A stretch of DNA of 26,909 nt from Armatimonadota bacterium (lineage in GTDB: Bacteria; Vulcanimicrobiota; JACPDS01), in assembly GCA_016183885.1 (NCBI GenBank), contig JACPDS010000149.1:1-26909 (forward strand), in the 5' to 3' direction. The notes under the pieces are model-generated. The model was not told the DNA's origin, did no database searches, and saw only the letters and a list, made by a program, of their open reading frames with translations. Position numbers and translations under genes: made by a program. Below are positions 16,998 through 24,492 of this stretch, piece after piece. How positions within the stretch are numbered: position 1 is the stretch's first letter; every line of letters starts with the position of its first letter.

Positions 16998-18297
16998 CTT
17001 CAAATTTCTCTACAATTAAATTTAAACCATCAAGTTTAATGACTTTAACTTTTTCTCCTTCTTTAATAGTTCCTTTTAAAACTTTAGCTTTCCAAAGTTC
17101 TCCTAGAATAAAAACTAAACCAACCGGTTCTAAATTAGCTTTTGCTATGCCTATAGAGCCGATAATTTCTTCTTTTCCGCTCACAGGTTTTTTTCTTAAC
17201 CCCCGGGCCACCATAGTAATAATTATCCCAAAAAATAATCCTGAAATTAAAGCGGCGGAAAAAATTACACTTTTAGAAATCTGCAAATATGGATAACCGG
17301 CGGGAATTAACATCATCGCTCCTAAAATTAAAGAAATAATTCCTCCAATAGTTAAAGCCCCATGAGTAGGAGCTTTAATATCAAGAATAAATAAAATAAA
17401 GGAAAAAATTATCAAAAACACGCCGGCATAATTTATGGGAAGAGTTCCTAAAGAATATAAAGCTAAAATTAAGCAAATTGCCCCTACCAATCCGGGAAAG
17501 ATTGCTCCGGGAGAAGCTAATTCATAAATTAAACCATAAACGCCTAACATCATTAAAATAAAAGCAATATTAGGGTCGGTGATAGTAAATAAAAACTGTT
17601 CCACCGCAGTCATTTTAATTTCTTTGATTTTTGAAAGATTAGGCTTTAAAACTACTTTTTCTTTAAGCAGTTTAATTTCTCTGCCTTTAATTTGTTTTAA
17701 AAGATCTTCTAAATCTTCGGCGATAATTTCAATAATTTTTAATTTTTTAGCTTCCGGGGCAGTTACAGAAACGCTTTCTCTTACAGCTTTTTCCGCCCAA
17801 GAAATATTTCGGCCGTGTTTTTGAGCTAAACCTTTAATAAAAGCTGCCGCGTCATTGGTAATTTTTTGAGTCATTACATCGTCTTTTTTCTCCGCGCCTT
17901 CTTTTCCCATCTGGACCGGATGAGCCGCTCCCAAATTTGTGCTGGGCGACATAGCGGCTATATGAGCGGAATATAAAATATAAACTCCGGCTGAAGCCGC
18001 CCTTCCTCCTTGAGGATAAACATAAATTACTACAGGAACAGCGGAGCTAATTATTTTTTGGATGATTATTCTCATAGATTGATCTAAGCCGCCGGGAGTA
18101 TCCATTTTTATAATGCAAATTGCCCCGTCTTTTTCTGAAATTTCAATTCCACGGTTAACATAAGAAGCTAAAATAGGATTAATTACTCCTTTAACAGTTA
18201 AAACATCCACAGGCTGATTATTTTTATCTAAAGCAAAAGCCGGAATAAATAAAAAAAATAAGAGTAATATTCCTAAAAAAATATTTTTTTTCAGCAT
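16990..18297 (-). CDS. NfeD-type membrane serine protease (ClpP-like domain plus OB fold)
   Basis: After a signal sequence (1-22), a ClpP-like domain runs to about residue 200, with MDTPGGLDQSM (65-75), GGRAASAGVYI containing the probable nucleophile Ser102, and Lys145 at the expected position of the dyad lysine by analogy with Pyrococcus PH1510. Several membrane segments follow (about 235-370, including an AltE-like GLIYELASPGAIFPG). The C-terminal NfeD OB fold is GKEEIIGSIGIAKANLEPVGLVFILGELWKA and onwards. The 435-residue length is typical for the long NfeD1b form. The family cleaves slipins in archaea, and a slipin gene lies two genes on. GGAGG stands five bases before the ATG. It is the first gene of the run and faces the divergent protease gene across a 328-base gap. 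Confidence 0.93.
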   Translation of the reverse strand: MLKKNIFLGILLLFFLFIPAFALDKNNQPVDVLTVKGVINPILASYVNRGIEISEKDGAICIIKMDTPGGLDQSMRIIIQKIISSAVPVVIYVYPQGGRAASAGVYILYSAHIAAMSPSTNLGAAHPVQMGKEGAEKKDDVMTQKITNDAAAFIKGLAQKHGRNISWAEKAVRESVSVTAPEAKKLKIIEIIAEDLEDLLKQIKGREIKLLKEKVVLKPNLSKIKEIKMTAVEQFLFTITDPNIAFILMMLGVYGLIYELASPGAIFPGLVGAICLILALYSLGTLPINYAGVFLIIFSFILFILDIKAPTHGALTIGGIISLILGAMMLIPAGYPYLQISKSVIFSAALISGLFFGIIITMVARGLRKKPVSGKEEIIGSIGIAKANLEPVGLVFILGELWKAKVLKGTIKEGEKVKVIKLDGLNLIVEKFEDV

Positions 18298-18625
18298 TTA
18301 AACCTCCATTAAGAAATTCTAAATTCTAATATCTAAACAATTTCAAAATTCAAATACCAAAACTTAAATTATTCTAACTCATAGATTCTCTTTATTTTTT
18401 TAAATTTTAATCATTTGAATTTATTTCGAATTTAGTGTTTAAAATTTTATTTTTTTATTCATTATTAAAGATTGCGCTTTATTCTTATCTGCCCTTATTA
18501 TAATTTTCTCTTAAATTCTTTTCTTTATTTACTTTTCCCTTTTTAAATATATATAAATTTTAACATTATTTTAACATGAAACAATTGTTTAAAAGAAATA
18601 TTTTTTATTAAAATATTAAAGTATC
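18298..18625. repeat. Divergent intergenic gap with copy 1 of an AT-rich palindromic repeat
   Basis: This 328-base gap separates the divergent nfeD and subtilase genes and holds no convincing frame. Bases from about 18310 to 18450 match, in two blocks, the repeat at 20655-20815. The left block is CTAAACAAT--CAAAAT--AAATA--AAAACTT and the right block is TCATTTGAATTTATTT--CGAATTTAG-G-TTA-AA. The halves are roughly complementary (AAATTC and GAATTT units), as in dispersed palindromic repeats. The remainder is AT-rich and includes the perfect palindrome AAACAATTGTTT at 18579-18590, just before the protease gene. Confidence 0.55.
18585..18614 (+). promoter_or_regulatory. Possible promoter of the subtilase gene
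   Basis: TTGTTT (18585-18590) and TAAAAT (18609-18614) are separated by 18 bases and end 11 bases before the ATG. The -35 element is the right half of the palindrome AAACAATTGTTT, which could be a repressor site. The short leader leaves no room for a good Shine-Dalgarno (only AAAG is seen). In sequence this AT-rich the match is weak. Confidence 0.3.
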
Positions 18626-19864
18626 ATGAAAATAAAATCTAATTTTTCCACTTATATTATTACTGCTAAAAATCATAAGGATTATTTAAATTTTATTCAA
18701 AATTATAAAAATAATCCTCAGGTAAAAATTGAGCAAAAAATTCCTTTGACAAATACTTTTATCGCAAAAGTTCATGCTCAATTTATTTCTAAGGCGGCAG
18801 AAAATTATTCTTTATTTAAAAACGAAAAAATTCAAGAAATTCCTGATTCTTATTTAAAGCCGTTGCCTTCGAGCACTTTTAAATTAGATGCTGTTAAAGA
18901 CATTTTAGGAGTAAACAAAATTCACCAACTTGGATTTACCGGTAAAGGAATTGGAATAGCTTTTTTAGATTCGGGAATTTACCCGCATTTAGATTTTGGC
19001 AATCGCATCGTTTGTTTTAAGGACTTTATAAATCAGAAAAAGATTCCTTATGACGATCGCGGTCATGGCACCCATATTGCCGGTGATGCGGCAGGCGGAG
19101 GGCTGATTTCTCAAGGGAAATTTAAAGGAATGGCGCCTGAGGCTGATTTAATCAGCCTAAAAGTCCTTAATAAAAAAGGGAAAGGATATACTTCTAATAT
19201 AATTAAAGCGATTAATTGGGTAATTAAACATCGCAAAGAATATAATATTAAAGTTTTAAATATTTCTTTTGGCTTTCCGGTTAAAATTTCCTATAAAGAT
19301 GATCCGATAATAAAAATTTTAGCTGAAGCGGAAAAATTAGGAATTACTATCGTAGCCGCCGCCGGTAATGACGGTCCTGAAGAAAAAAGTATCGGATCGC
19401 CCGCTAACGCTCCATTTATTCTAACTGTAGGAGCTTTGGATGACCATGATAGCATTCAAAAAACAGATGATTCTATTTATAAATTTTCATCTATCGGGCC
19501 CACCTTAATCGATAATATTCCCAAACCTGACTTAATAGCTCCCGGTGTTAGAATTACCGGCACTAACGCTATCGACTCATTTCTTGATAAAACAAAACCG
19601 GCTTTATCTCATAAAGGAAAATATTATCTTACTTTGACGGGAACTTCTTTTGCTTCGCCAATCACAGCTGGAATAACCGCTCTTTTAATTCAGGCTAATC
19701 CTAATTTAAAACCTAAAGATATAAGAGAAATTTTAATGAAAACCGCTAAAGCATTGCCAAATTTTAGTCAAAATGCCCAGGGAAAAGGAGTAATTGATCC
19801 GGCTTCGGCTTTAAATGAAGCCCTAAAATTAAAACTTAAAAATACACTTTCTTTACAAATTTAA
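18626..19864 (+). CDS. Subtilisin-like serine protease (family S8), probably intracellular
   Basis: The catalytic triad of family S8 is complete: Asp115 in GIAFLDSGIY, His147 in DRGHGTHIAG, Ser341 in TGTSFASPITAG, and the oxyanion Asn248 in AAAGNDGP. Residues 1 to about 85 form a region with the character of an inhibitor I9-like propeptide (STYIITAK...TNTFIAKV), but no signal peptide precedes it. The enzyme therefore looks cytoplasmic, like intracellular subtilisins or AprX, unless the real start is elsewhere. The 412 residues suit a propeptide plus one catalytic domain. It is the only plus-strand gene of the window. It converges with murI, and the two coding regions overlap by 29 bases at their 3' ends. 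Confidence 0.92.
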   Translation: MKIKSNFSTYIITAKNHKDYLNFIQNYKNNPQVKIEQKIPLTNTFIAKVHAQFISKAAENYSLFKNEKIQEIPDSYLKPLPSSTFKLDAVKDILGVNKIHQLGFTGKGIGIAFLDSGIYPHLDFGNRIVCFKDFINQKKIPYDDRGHGTHIAGDAAGGGLISQGKFKGMAPEADLISLKVLNKKGKGYTSNIIKAINWVIKHRKEYNIKVLNISFGFPVKISYKDDPIIKILAEAEKLGITIVAAAGNDGPEEKSIGSPANAPFILTVGALDDHDSIQKTDDSIYKFSSIGPTLIDNIPKPDLIAPGVRITGTNAIDSFLDKTKPALSHKGKYYLTLTGTSFASPITAGITALLIQANPNLKPKDIREILMKTAKALPNFSQNAQGKGVIDPASALNEALKLKLKNTLSLQI

Positions 19865-20633
19865 GTTTATCATTTAGAAAATATTCCGCTAAAAGTTTAA
19901 AAGCTTCTATATTTCCGGTGGTAAAAAATTTATCGGGAGATTTTTTTTGTAAATTTAATTGTTTTTTTGCCTTTAAAATTTCTTTTAATTCTTTTGCCGC
20001 AAAATAAGCCGGGTCTAATAAATATATTTTCTCTCCCACAACCTCTTTCACTTTTTCTTTAATTAAAGGATAATGCGTACAGGCTAAAATAAGCGTGTCA
20101 ATATTTTCTTTTAAGAGCGGCTTTAAATATTCATTTAAAACTTCCTTTAGTTTTAAACTTTCGAGTTTATTTTGTTCTATCAAAGGAACTAATTCAGGAC
20201 AACTTGCTTGATAAATTAAAGCGCCGTGATTATATTTTGAAATTTCCTGAATATAGGCTTTGCTTTTTACCGTTACGGGATTAGCCATAACGCCGATTCT
20301 TTTATTTTTAGTGATTTTTAAAACCTCCCGCGCCGCGGGATGAATCATCCCTAAAATAGGAATTTTTAATTTTTCTTTAAACAAAGGCATGGCTAAAGCT
20401 GAAGAAGTATTGCAGGCCATCACGATAGCCTTAACATTTTTTGAAAGTAAAAAATCAATAATCTGAGAAACAAAATCCAATATTTCTTCTTTGCTTTTAT
20501 CTCCATAAGGAACCCTGGCGCTGTCTGCAAAATAAATTATTTGTTCTGCGGGAAGAATTTGCGCAACTTCTTTTAGAACTGTTAATCCCCCTATTCCTGA
20601 ATCAAATATGCCAATTGGATTTTGATTAGACAA
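19836..20633 (-). CDS. murI: Glutamate racemase
   Basis: MurI makes D-glutamate for peptidoglycan, so the organism has a murein wall. The 265-residue product shows IGIFDSGIGGLTVLKEV at the N-terminus and the two catalytic cysteines, Cys74 in ACNTSSA and Cys185 in LACTHYPL, with YFADSARVPYG between. Translation starts at TTG, supported by GAGGTG five bases upstream. The 3' end overlaps the convergent protease gene by 29 bases, leaving no room for a terminator between them. The gene stands alone on this strand, with a 185-base repeat-filled gap before it. Confidence 0.95.
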   Translation of the reverse strand: MSNQNPIGIFDSGIGGLTVLKEVAQILPAEQIIYFADSARVPYGDKSKEEILDFVSQIIDFLLSKNVKAIVMACNTSSALAMPLFKEKLKIPILGMIHPAAREVLKITKNKRIGVMANPVTVKSKAYIQEISKYNHGALIYQASCPELVPLIEQNKLESLKLKEVLNEYLKPLLKENIDTLILACTHYPLIKEKVKEVVGEKIYLLDPAYFAAKELKEILKAKKQLNLQKKSPDKFFTTGNIEAFKLLAEYFLNDKLKFVKKVYF

Positions 20634-20654
20634 TTTTACACCTCTTTAAAAATA

Positions 20655-20815
20655 AAATCTTAAATTCAAAATACTAAATTCTAAACAATATCAAAATTTA
20701 AATATCAAAACTTATTTCAATTTTTTCAATTTAAAAGTTTGTTCTTCAAAATTATATTGTTTTGAATTTCGGTCATTTGAATTTATTTAGAATTTCGAAT
20801 TTAGCGCTTAGAATT
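20655..20815. repeat. Copy 2 of the AT-rich palindromic repeat
   Basis: This gap between the glcF-like gene and murI matches the repeat at 18310-18450 in both blocks. It contains CTAAACAATATCAAAAT and AAATATCAAAACTT on the left, and TCATTTGAATTTATTT and CGAATTTAGCGCTTA on the right. AAATTC/GAATTT units make the two halves roughly complementary. A fragment of similar character (AAACACTAAATACTAAATAC) lies at about 23364-23384. No protein or transposase is encoded. Confidence 0.55.
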
Positions 20816-20818
20816 TCC

Positions 20819-21968
20819 TTATAAGGCTTCCACTAAATGTTTTACTTTTAAATTATTAATATTTTCTTTTCTTAAACCGCTTTCAATTTGAAATATACAA
20901 CCAGGGCAAGAACTTAAAACAATTTGAGGATTATTTTCTTGAATAACTTTTATCAGCCGATGATTGATTTTCATTGAAAGATCGTAATAATCAAAATTAA
21001 ACACTCCTCCAAAACCACAGCAAAGATCTTCAACTAATTTTATTTTTTCTCCTCCAAGATAATTAATTGTTCCTTTCAGTTCTTCTTTAATTTTAACCCG
21101 GCGATTTAAATGACAGCTAAAATGATAAAGCATACTTTTATTTAATTTTTTATATTTAAAATTAAATAAGGCAAAGATTTGAGAAAAATCAATAAAACTT
21201 TTTATTAAATTGTCAAATTTTTTAAGTTCTTCTTCGTTTAATAAAATTTTTAATTTAACTTTCATCGTTCCCAAACAACTCGGACAGGCAAAAACAATAT
21301 AATCTAATTTAAGTTTTTCGAAAACCTCCAGATTCTTTAAAATAAATTTTTTTGCTAAACTTGGATTTCCCAAAGAAAAAAGAGGAAGTCCGCAGCAAGT
21401 TTGCTCTTTTGGAATTACTACCTCCCAATTATTATTCTTAAAAAAATTAACTAAAGCTAAACCAATTTGAGGATAAAAATAATCAATCATGCATCCGGTG
21501 AAAAAGCCTATCTTATTTTTTGAGTTATTTAGCGGCGGAAAACTATTAAAACGAAAAATTGTTTTAGAAATTTTAGGAAAACTTCGGGGGTAAAATTTTT
21601 TTACTACATGTTTAAATTCCATCAGACTTTTTTCGCAAGAAAAATTAAAAATTAATTTTCCAAAAATTTTATTAAACAAAATTAAACTTTTAAATAAAAC
21701 CGGATTAGGCAAGACTTTTTCAAGTAAAATTTTTTTACTATAAATAGGAGTTTTAATTTTAGCTAATTTTTCCCACTCTGAAATTAAAATAGTATTTATA
21801 GGTATATCATTGGGACAGAGCGCCTTCTTCTTCGTTTAAAGCTTTAATCAGGGTTAATTTTCCTCTAGCGGTGCTTTGTTCTAAAAATTCTTCTTTATAA
21901 ATAGGACAACTGGTGGTGCAGGTTCCGCATTTAACGCATTTATTAATTTCAGATAAATAATCTAGCAT
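20819..21968 (-). pseudogene. glcF: glcF-like iron-sulfur subunit, frameshifted and missing part of its ferredoxin domain
   Basis: The gene resembles the GlcF/CCG-domain iron-sulfur subunit that passes electrons from a GlcD-type flavoprotein. From the ATG at 21968, overlapping the glcD stop as TAATG, the frame gives a first 4Fe-4S motif, CVKCGTCTTSCP (Cys11, 14, 17, 21) and RGKLTLIKAL, then a TGA at 21807-21809 after 53 codons. The matching continuation, LCPNDIPINTILIS..., is in another frame and runs without a stop to 20819. It includes both CCG domains (CCGLP, FACPSC; CCGFGG, SSCPGC). Compared with GlcF, about 20 residues with the second C-x2-C-x2-C motif are missing at the junction, so a deletion of roughly 60 bases, not a multiple of three, fits. 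The apparent TTG start at 21712 lies mid-gene. It may be a real pseudogene or an assembly error. Confidence 0.8.
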
Positions 21969-23347
21969 TAATCAACAAAAATTTTGCCTGGATTTAAAAT
22001 ATTATTTGGATCAAAAATAGTTTTAATCTTTTTCATTAATAAAATTTGTTCTTCTTTTAAAGCATAACTTAAATATTTAGATTTTAAAAATCCAATTCCA
22101 TGTTCTCCGGAAATTGCTCCCTGCATTTGTATAACTTTAAGATATAAGGCATTCAAAGCTTCTTCTGCATTTTTCATCACTTGAGGCGTTCTTGATTTTA
22201 ATAAAATATTAAGGTGCAAATTTCCATCTCCGGCATGTCCAAAATTAGCAATTTCCAAATTATATTGTTTGGAAATGCTTTGAGTTTCTTTAATTAATTC
22301 TGTCAATTTATTTCTAGGCACTACTACATCTTCGTTTAGCCGTAACGGACTAATTTTTCCTAAAGCCGGAGAAACTGCGCGGCGGGCTTCCCAGATTTTT
22401 TCTCTTTCTTCAAAAGTGGAAGCGCTTTTAAATTCTATAACATTTTCTTCTTTGCAAATTTCTTTAATTTTATTTAATTGAATTTTTGTGGCAGTATCTT
22501 CTCCATCAACTTCAATCAAAAGTAAGGCATGAGCTTCTTGAGGTAATCCCAAGTGCGAATATTCTTCTACGGCTTTAATAGAAAAATGATCCATAAATTC
22601 TAAAGTGGAAGGTAAAATTCTAGCTTGAATAATTTTAGAAACGCACTTTGCGGCGTCTTCCATAGTAAAAAAAGAAGCTATTGCAGTTTTAAAATTTTCC
22701 GGGAGCGGAATAAGTTTAAGGATAATTTTAGTAATTACTCCTAAAGTACCTTCAGAGCCGATTATTAATCTAGTTAAATCATATCCAGTTACGTTTTTAA
22801 TTACTTTGCTCCCGATTTTAATAATTTCTCCCGTTGGCAGAACTACTTCTAATCCTAAAACATAATCCCGGGTAACCCCGTATTTTAAACAATGGGGGCC
22901 TCCGGCGCATTCAGCGGCATTACCTCCTAAAGTGGACATCTTCATACTGGCCGGGTCGGGAGGATAAAAAAGTCCTAATTTCTCAACAATTATCTTAAAT
23001 TCTTCGGTAATTACTCCAGGTTCTACAAGAGCGGTTAGATTTTCTTGATCAATTTCTAAGATTTTATTCATTCTTGTCAAGACTAAAGCCATTCCCCCTA
23101 AAATAGGAATCGACCCGCCGCTTAATCCTGTGCCGCCGCCTCGAGGAACAACGGGAATTTTTTCTTGATTTGCAATTTTTAAAATTTCAGAAATTTGTTC
23201 AGGAGTTTTAGGAAAAATTACTAATTCCGGCTTAAATTGAAAAGTAGTGGCATCATAAGAATAACAAATTAAATCTTCTTTTTCGTCTAATAAATTTTCT
23301 TTTCCAAGAATTGCCCTTAATTTGTTTTTTACTGTTTTAGAAATCAT
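21968..23347 (-). CDS. glcD: GlcD-like FAD-linked oxidase (glycolate/D-lactate dehydrogenase subunit)
   Basis: The 459-residue product has the PCMH-type FAD domain, PVVPRGGGTGLSGGSIPILGG (about 64-84), PPDPASMKMSTLGGNAAECAGGPHCLKYG (about 134-162) and GSEGTLGVITKI. The C-terminal FAD-oxidase domain contains NFGHAGDGNLHLN and AISGEHGIGFLKSKYL. Members oxidise 2-hydroxy acids such as glycolate or D-lactate and hand electrons to an iron-sulfur partner. The partner gene follows directly (stop and start overlap by one base) but is damaged, which raises doubt about the working complex. The exact substrate cannot be fixed from sequence. The ATG start lacks a visible Shine-Dalgarno. Confidence 0.9.
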   Translation of the reverse strand: MISKTVKNKLRAILGKENLLDEKEDLICYSYDATTFQFKPELVIFPKTPEQISEILKIANQEKIPVVPRGGGTGLSGGSIPILGGMALVLTRMNKILEIDQENLTALVEPGVITEEFKIIVEKLGLFYPPDPASMKMSTLGGNAAECAGGPHCLKYGVTRDYVLGLEVVLPTGEIIKIGSKVIKNVTGYDLTRLIIGSEGTLGVITKIILKLIPLPENFKTAIASFFTMEDAAKCVSKIIQARILPSTLEFMDHFSIKAVEEYSHLGLPQEAHALLLIEVDGEDTATKIQLNKIKEICKEENVIEFKSASTFEEREKIWEARRAVSPALGKISPLRLNEDVVVPRNKLTELIKETQSISKQYNLEIANFGHAGDGNLHLNILLKSRTPQVMKNAEEALNALYLKVIQMQGAISGEHGIGFLKSKYLSYALKEEQILLMKKIKTIFDPNNILNPGKIFVD

Positions 23348-23389
23348 CTAAAAATAATTTTATTAAACACTAAATACTAAATACTTTTA

Positions 23390-24112
23390 TTAGCGGGCAA
23401 TAAAAGCTTCTTCAGACATTCCAATTAATGGAGGAGCGCTCTTTAGAATCTCTATTTTTAATTTAGAAAGAGTATTGAGGACTATATTGGGAGCTTGAAT
23501 ATGAGCTATGGTAGTAACTTCTGATTTAATTAATTTTCCTTCTTTATAGGCAAATAAGGTTTCTCCGTTTGCTTTTAATGTTTGAAATACATTTTCGTCT
23601 AATTTTATTTTAGTTTCCGGAGAATCAATTTTTATGACCGCGCAATGATAACCGAGAAAATTTTCAAAACCGCTAAAGGTATAATAATATTTAATAATTA
23701 AAGGTTCGGGTTTTTGGGGAAGATTTATTATGCTTTCTCCCTCCCATCTATCCCCTATCCTGACTAATTGTTCTGGCAAAGACGGCTGAGTGAAAGGAAT
23801 ATCAACAGAGGTTTTAATAATTTCTCCATTTTTACGCATTAACATCGAAATTTTCTGACCTACATTGGGAAGGGCTTCTTCTTTCCCATTAACTTTAACC
23901 GAACCGGACTTAATAGTAACTTCTATTGCAGCTGTTCCATCAAGTTCCAGCATTGCGGCTTTTTGCTCCATAATCATTTCAACTAAAGATTGCTGCTGGA
24001 CATTTTTTTCACCGTCATTATAATCATTATTAGATTCAATATTAGTTTTATATTCTAAAATTTCTCCGCTTTTTAACTTATATTCCAGTTTAACACTTTC
24101 TTCTTGAACCAA
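23390..24112 (-). CDS. Uncharacterised beta-rich protein
   Basis: I do not recognise the family with confidence. The 240 residues are alternating beta strands (VKLEYKLKSGEILEYKTNIES, AAIEVTIKSGSVKVNG, GDRWEGESIINLP, LIIKYYYTFSGFENFLGYHCAVIKID), resembling the mature part of exported bacterial lipocalin-like or DUF6263-like proteins. There is one cysteine and no enzyme motif. The start is TTG, well supported by GGGAGG eight bases upstream. No signal peptide is encoded, and the frame upstream of the TTG soon meets a stop within repeat sequence, although related-looking proteins are usually exported. It precedes glcD by 42 bases on the same strand, with repeat-like AT sequence between. A TATAAT promoter lies about 115 bases upstream. 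Confidence 0.75.
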   Translation of the reverse strand: MVQEESVKLEYKLKSGEILEYKTNIESNNDYNDGEKNVQQQSLVEMIMEQKAAMLELDGTAAIEVTIKSGSVKVNGKEEALPNVGQKISMLMRKNGEIIKTSVDIPFTQPSLPEQLVRIGDRWEGESIINLPQKPEPLIIKYYYTFSGFENFLGYHCAVIKIDSPETKIKLDENVFQTLKANGETLFAYKEGKLIKSEVTTIAHIQAPNIVLNTLSKLKIEILKSAPPLIGMSEEAFIAR

Positions 24113-24492
24113 ATTTTTATCCTCCCTCTTATTTAGCTTTAAGCGTTAAGCTGTAAGCGATAAGTTCTTTAAAACTTACTTATTTAATTTTCTTAACGCT
24201 TTACGCTTATCACTTATCGCTTATTTATTATAGCTTTCTCTTAAAAAAAAACAAATCCTGCTAAATTCAATATTTTTTCCCATCTTGTATTAAATTTCTA
24301 ACGTTCAATGCTAAAAAAAATATACGTCAAAATAGCCATTTGTTAACTGTTTTTTGCCACATATCAATTAAAAATTAAGTGAACTATTTAAAAATTAGCT
24401 AACAGCACCCAATTTCTTGTAAAATTCTCATGCAGTAGTGTTTGCAAGTTATTAATTTTTCAATTAATCGTTCATATCAATTTCTTCTTTTT
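24113..24492. repeat. Gap upstream of the beta-rich gene with a TAAGCG inverted repeat
   Basis: No gene is seen in these 380 bases. From about 24131 to 24222 an imperfect inverted repeat of TAAGCG units is present. The left arm, TAAGCGTTAAGCTGTAAGCG, faces a right arm whose complement reads TAAGCGATAAGTGATAAGCG, with about 30 AT-rich bases between. It lies between the predicted promoter and the gene, so it would be in the 5' leader. The remainder (about 24255-24492) is AT-rich and shows nothing I can name. Confidence 0.5.
24227..24255 (-). promoter_or_regulatory. Predicted promoter of the beta-rich gene
   Basis: On the minus strand a perfect TATAAT (24227-24232) follows TTGTTT/TTTGTT (24249-24255) by 16-17 bases. 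Transcription would start near 24220 and run through the TAAGCG inverted repeat before the gene at 24112, then possibly into glcD and the glcF-like gene. The -10 match is exact, the -35 weak. Confidence 0.45.

Noticed and set aside
20819..21712. A complete 297-residue CCG protein starting at TTG 21712
   Set aside because: The frame continues upstream into ferredoxin-like sequence (LCPNDIPIN) and the TTG lies mid-gene without a ribosome binding site; the gene is better read as a damaged glcF.
24131..24222. TAAGCG repeat as a CRISPR array
   Set aside because: Units are inverted and irregular, with no equal-length spacers and no cas genes nearby.
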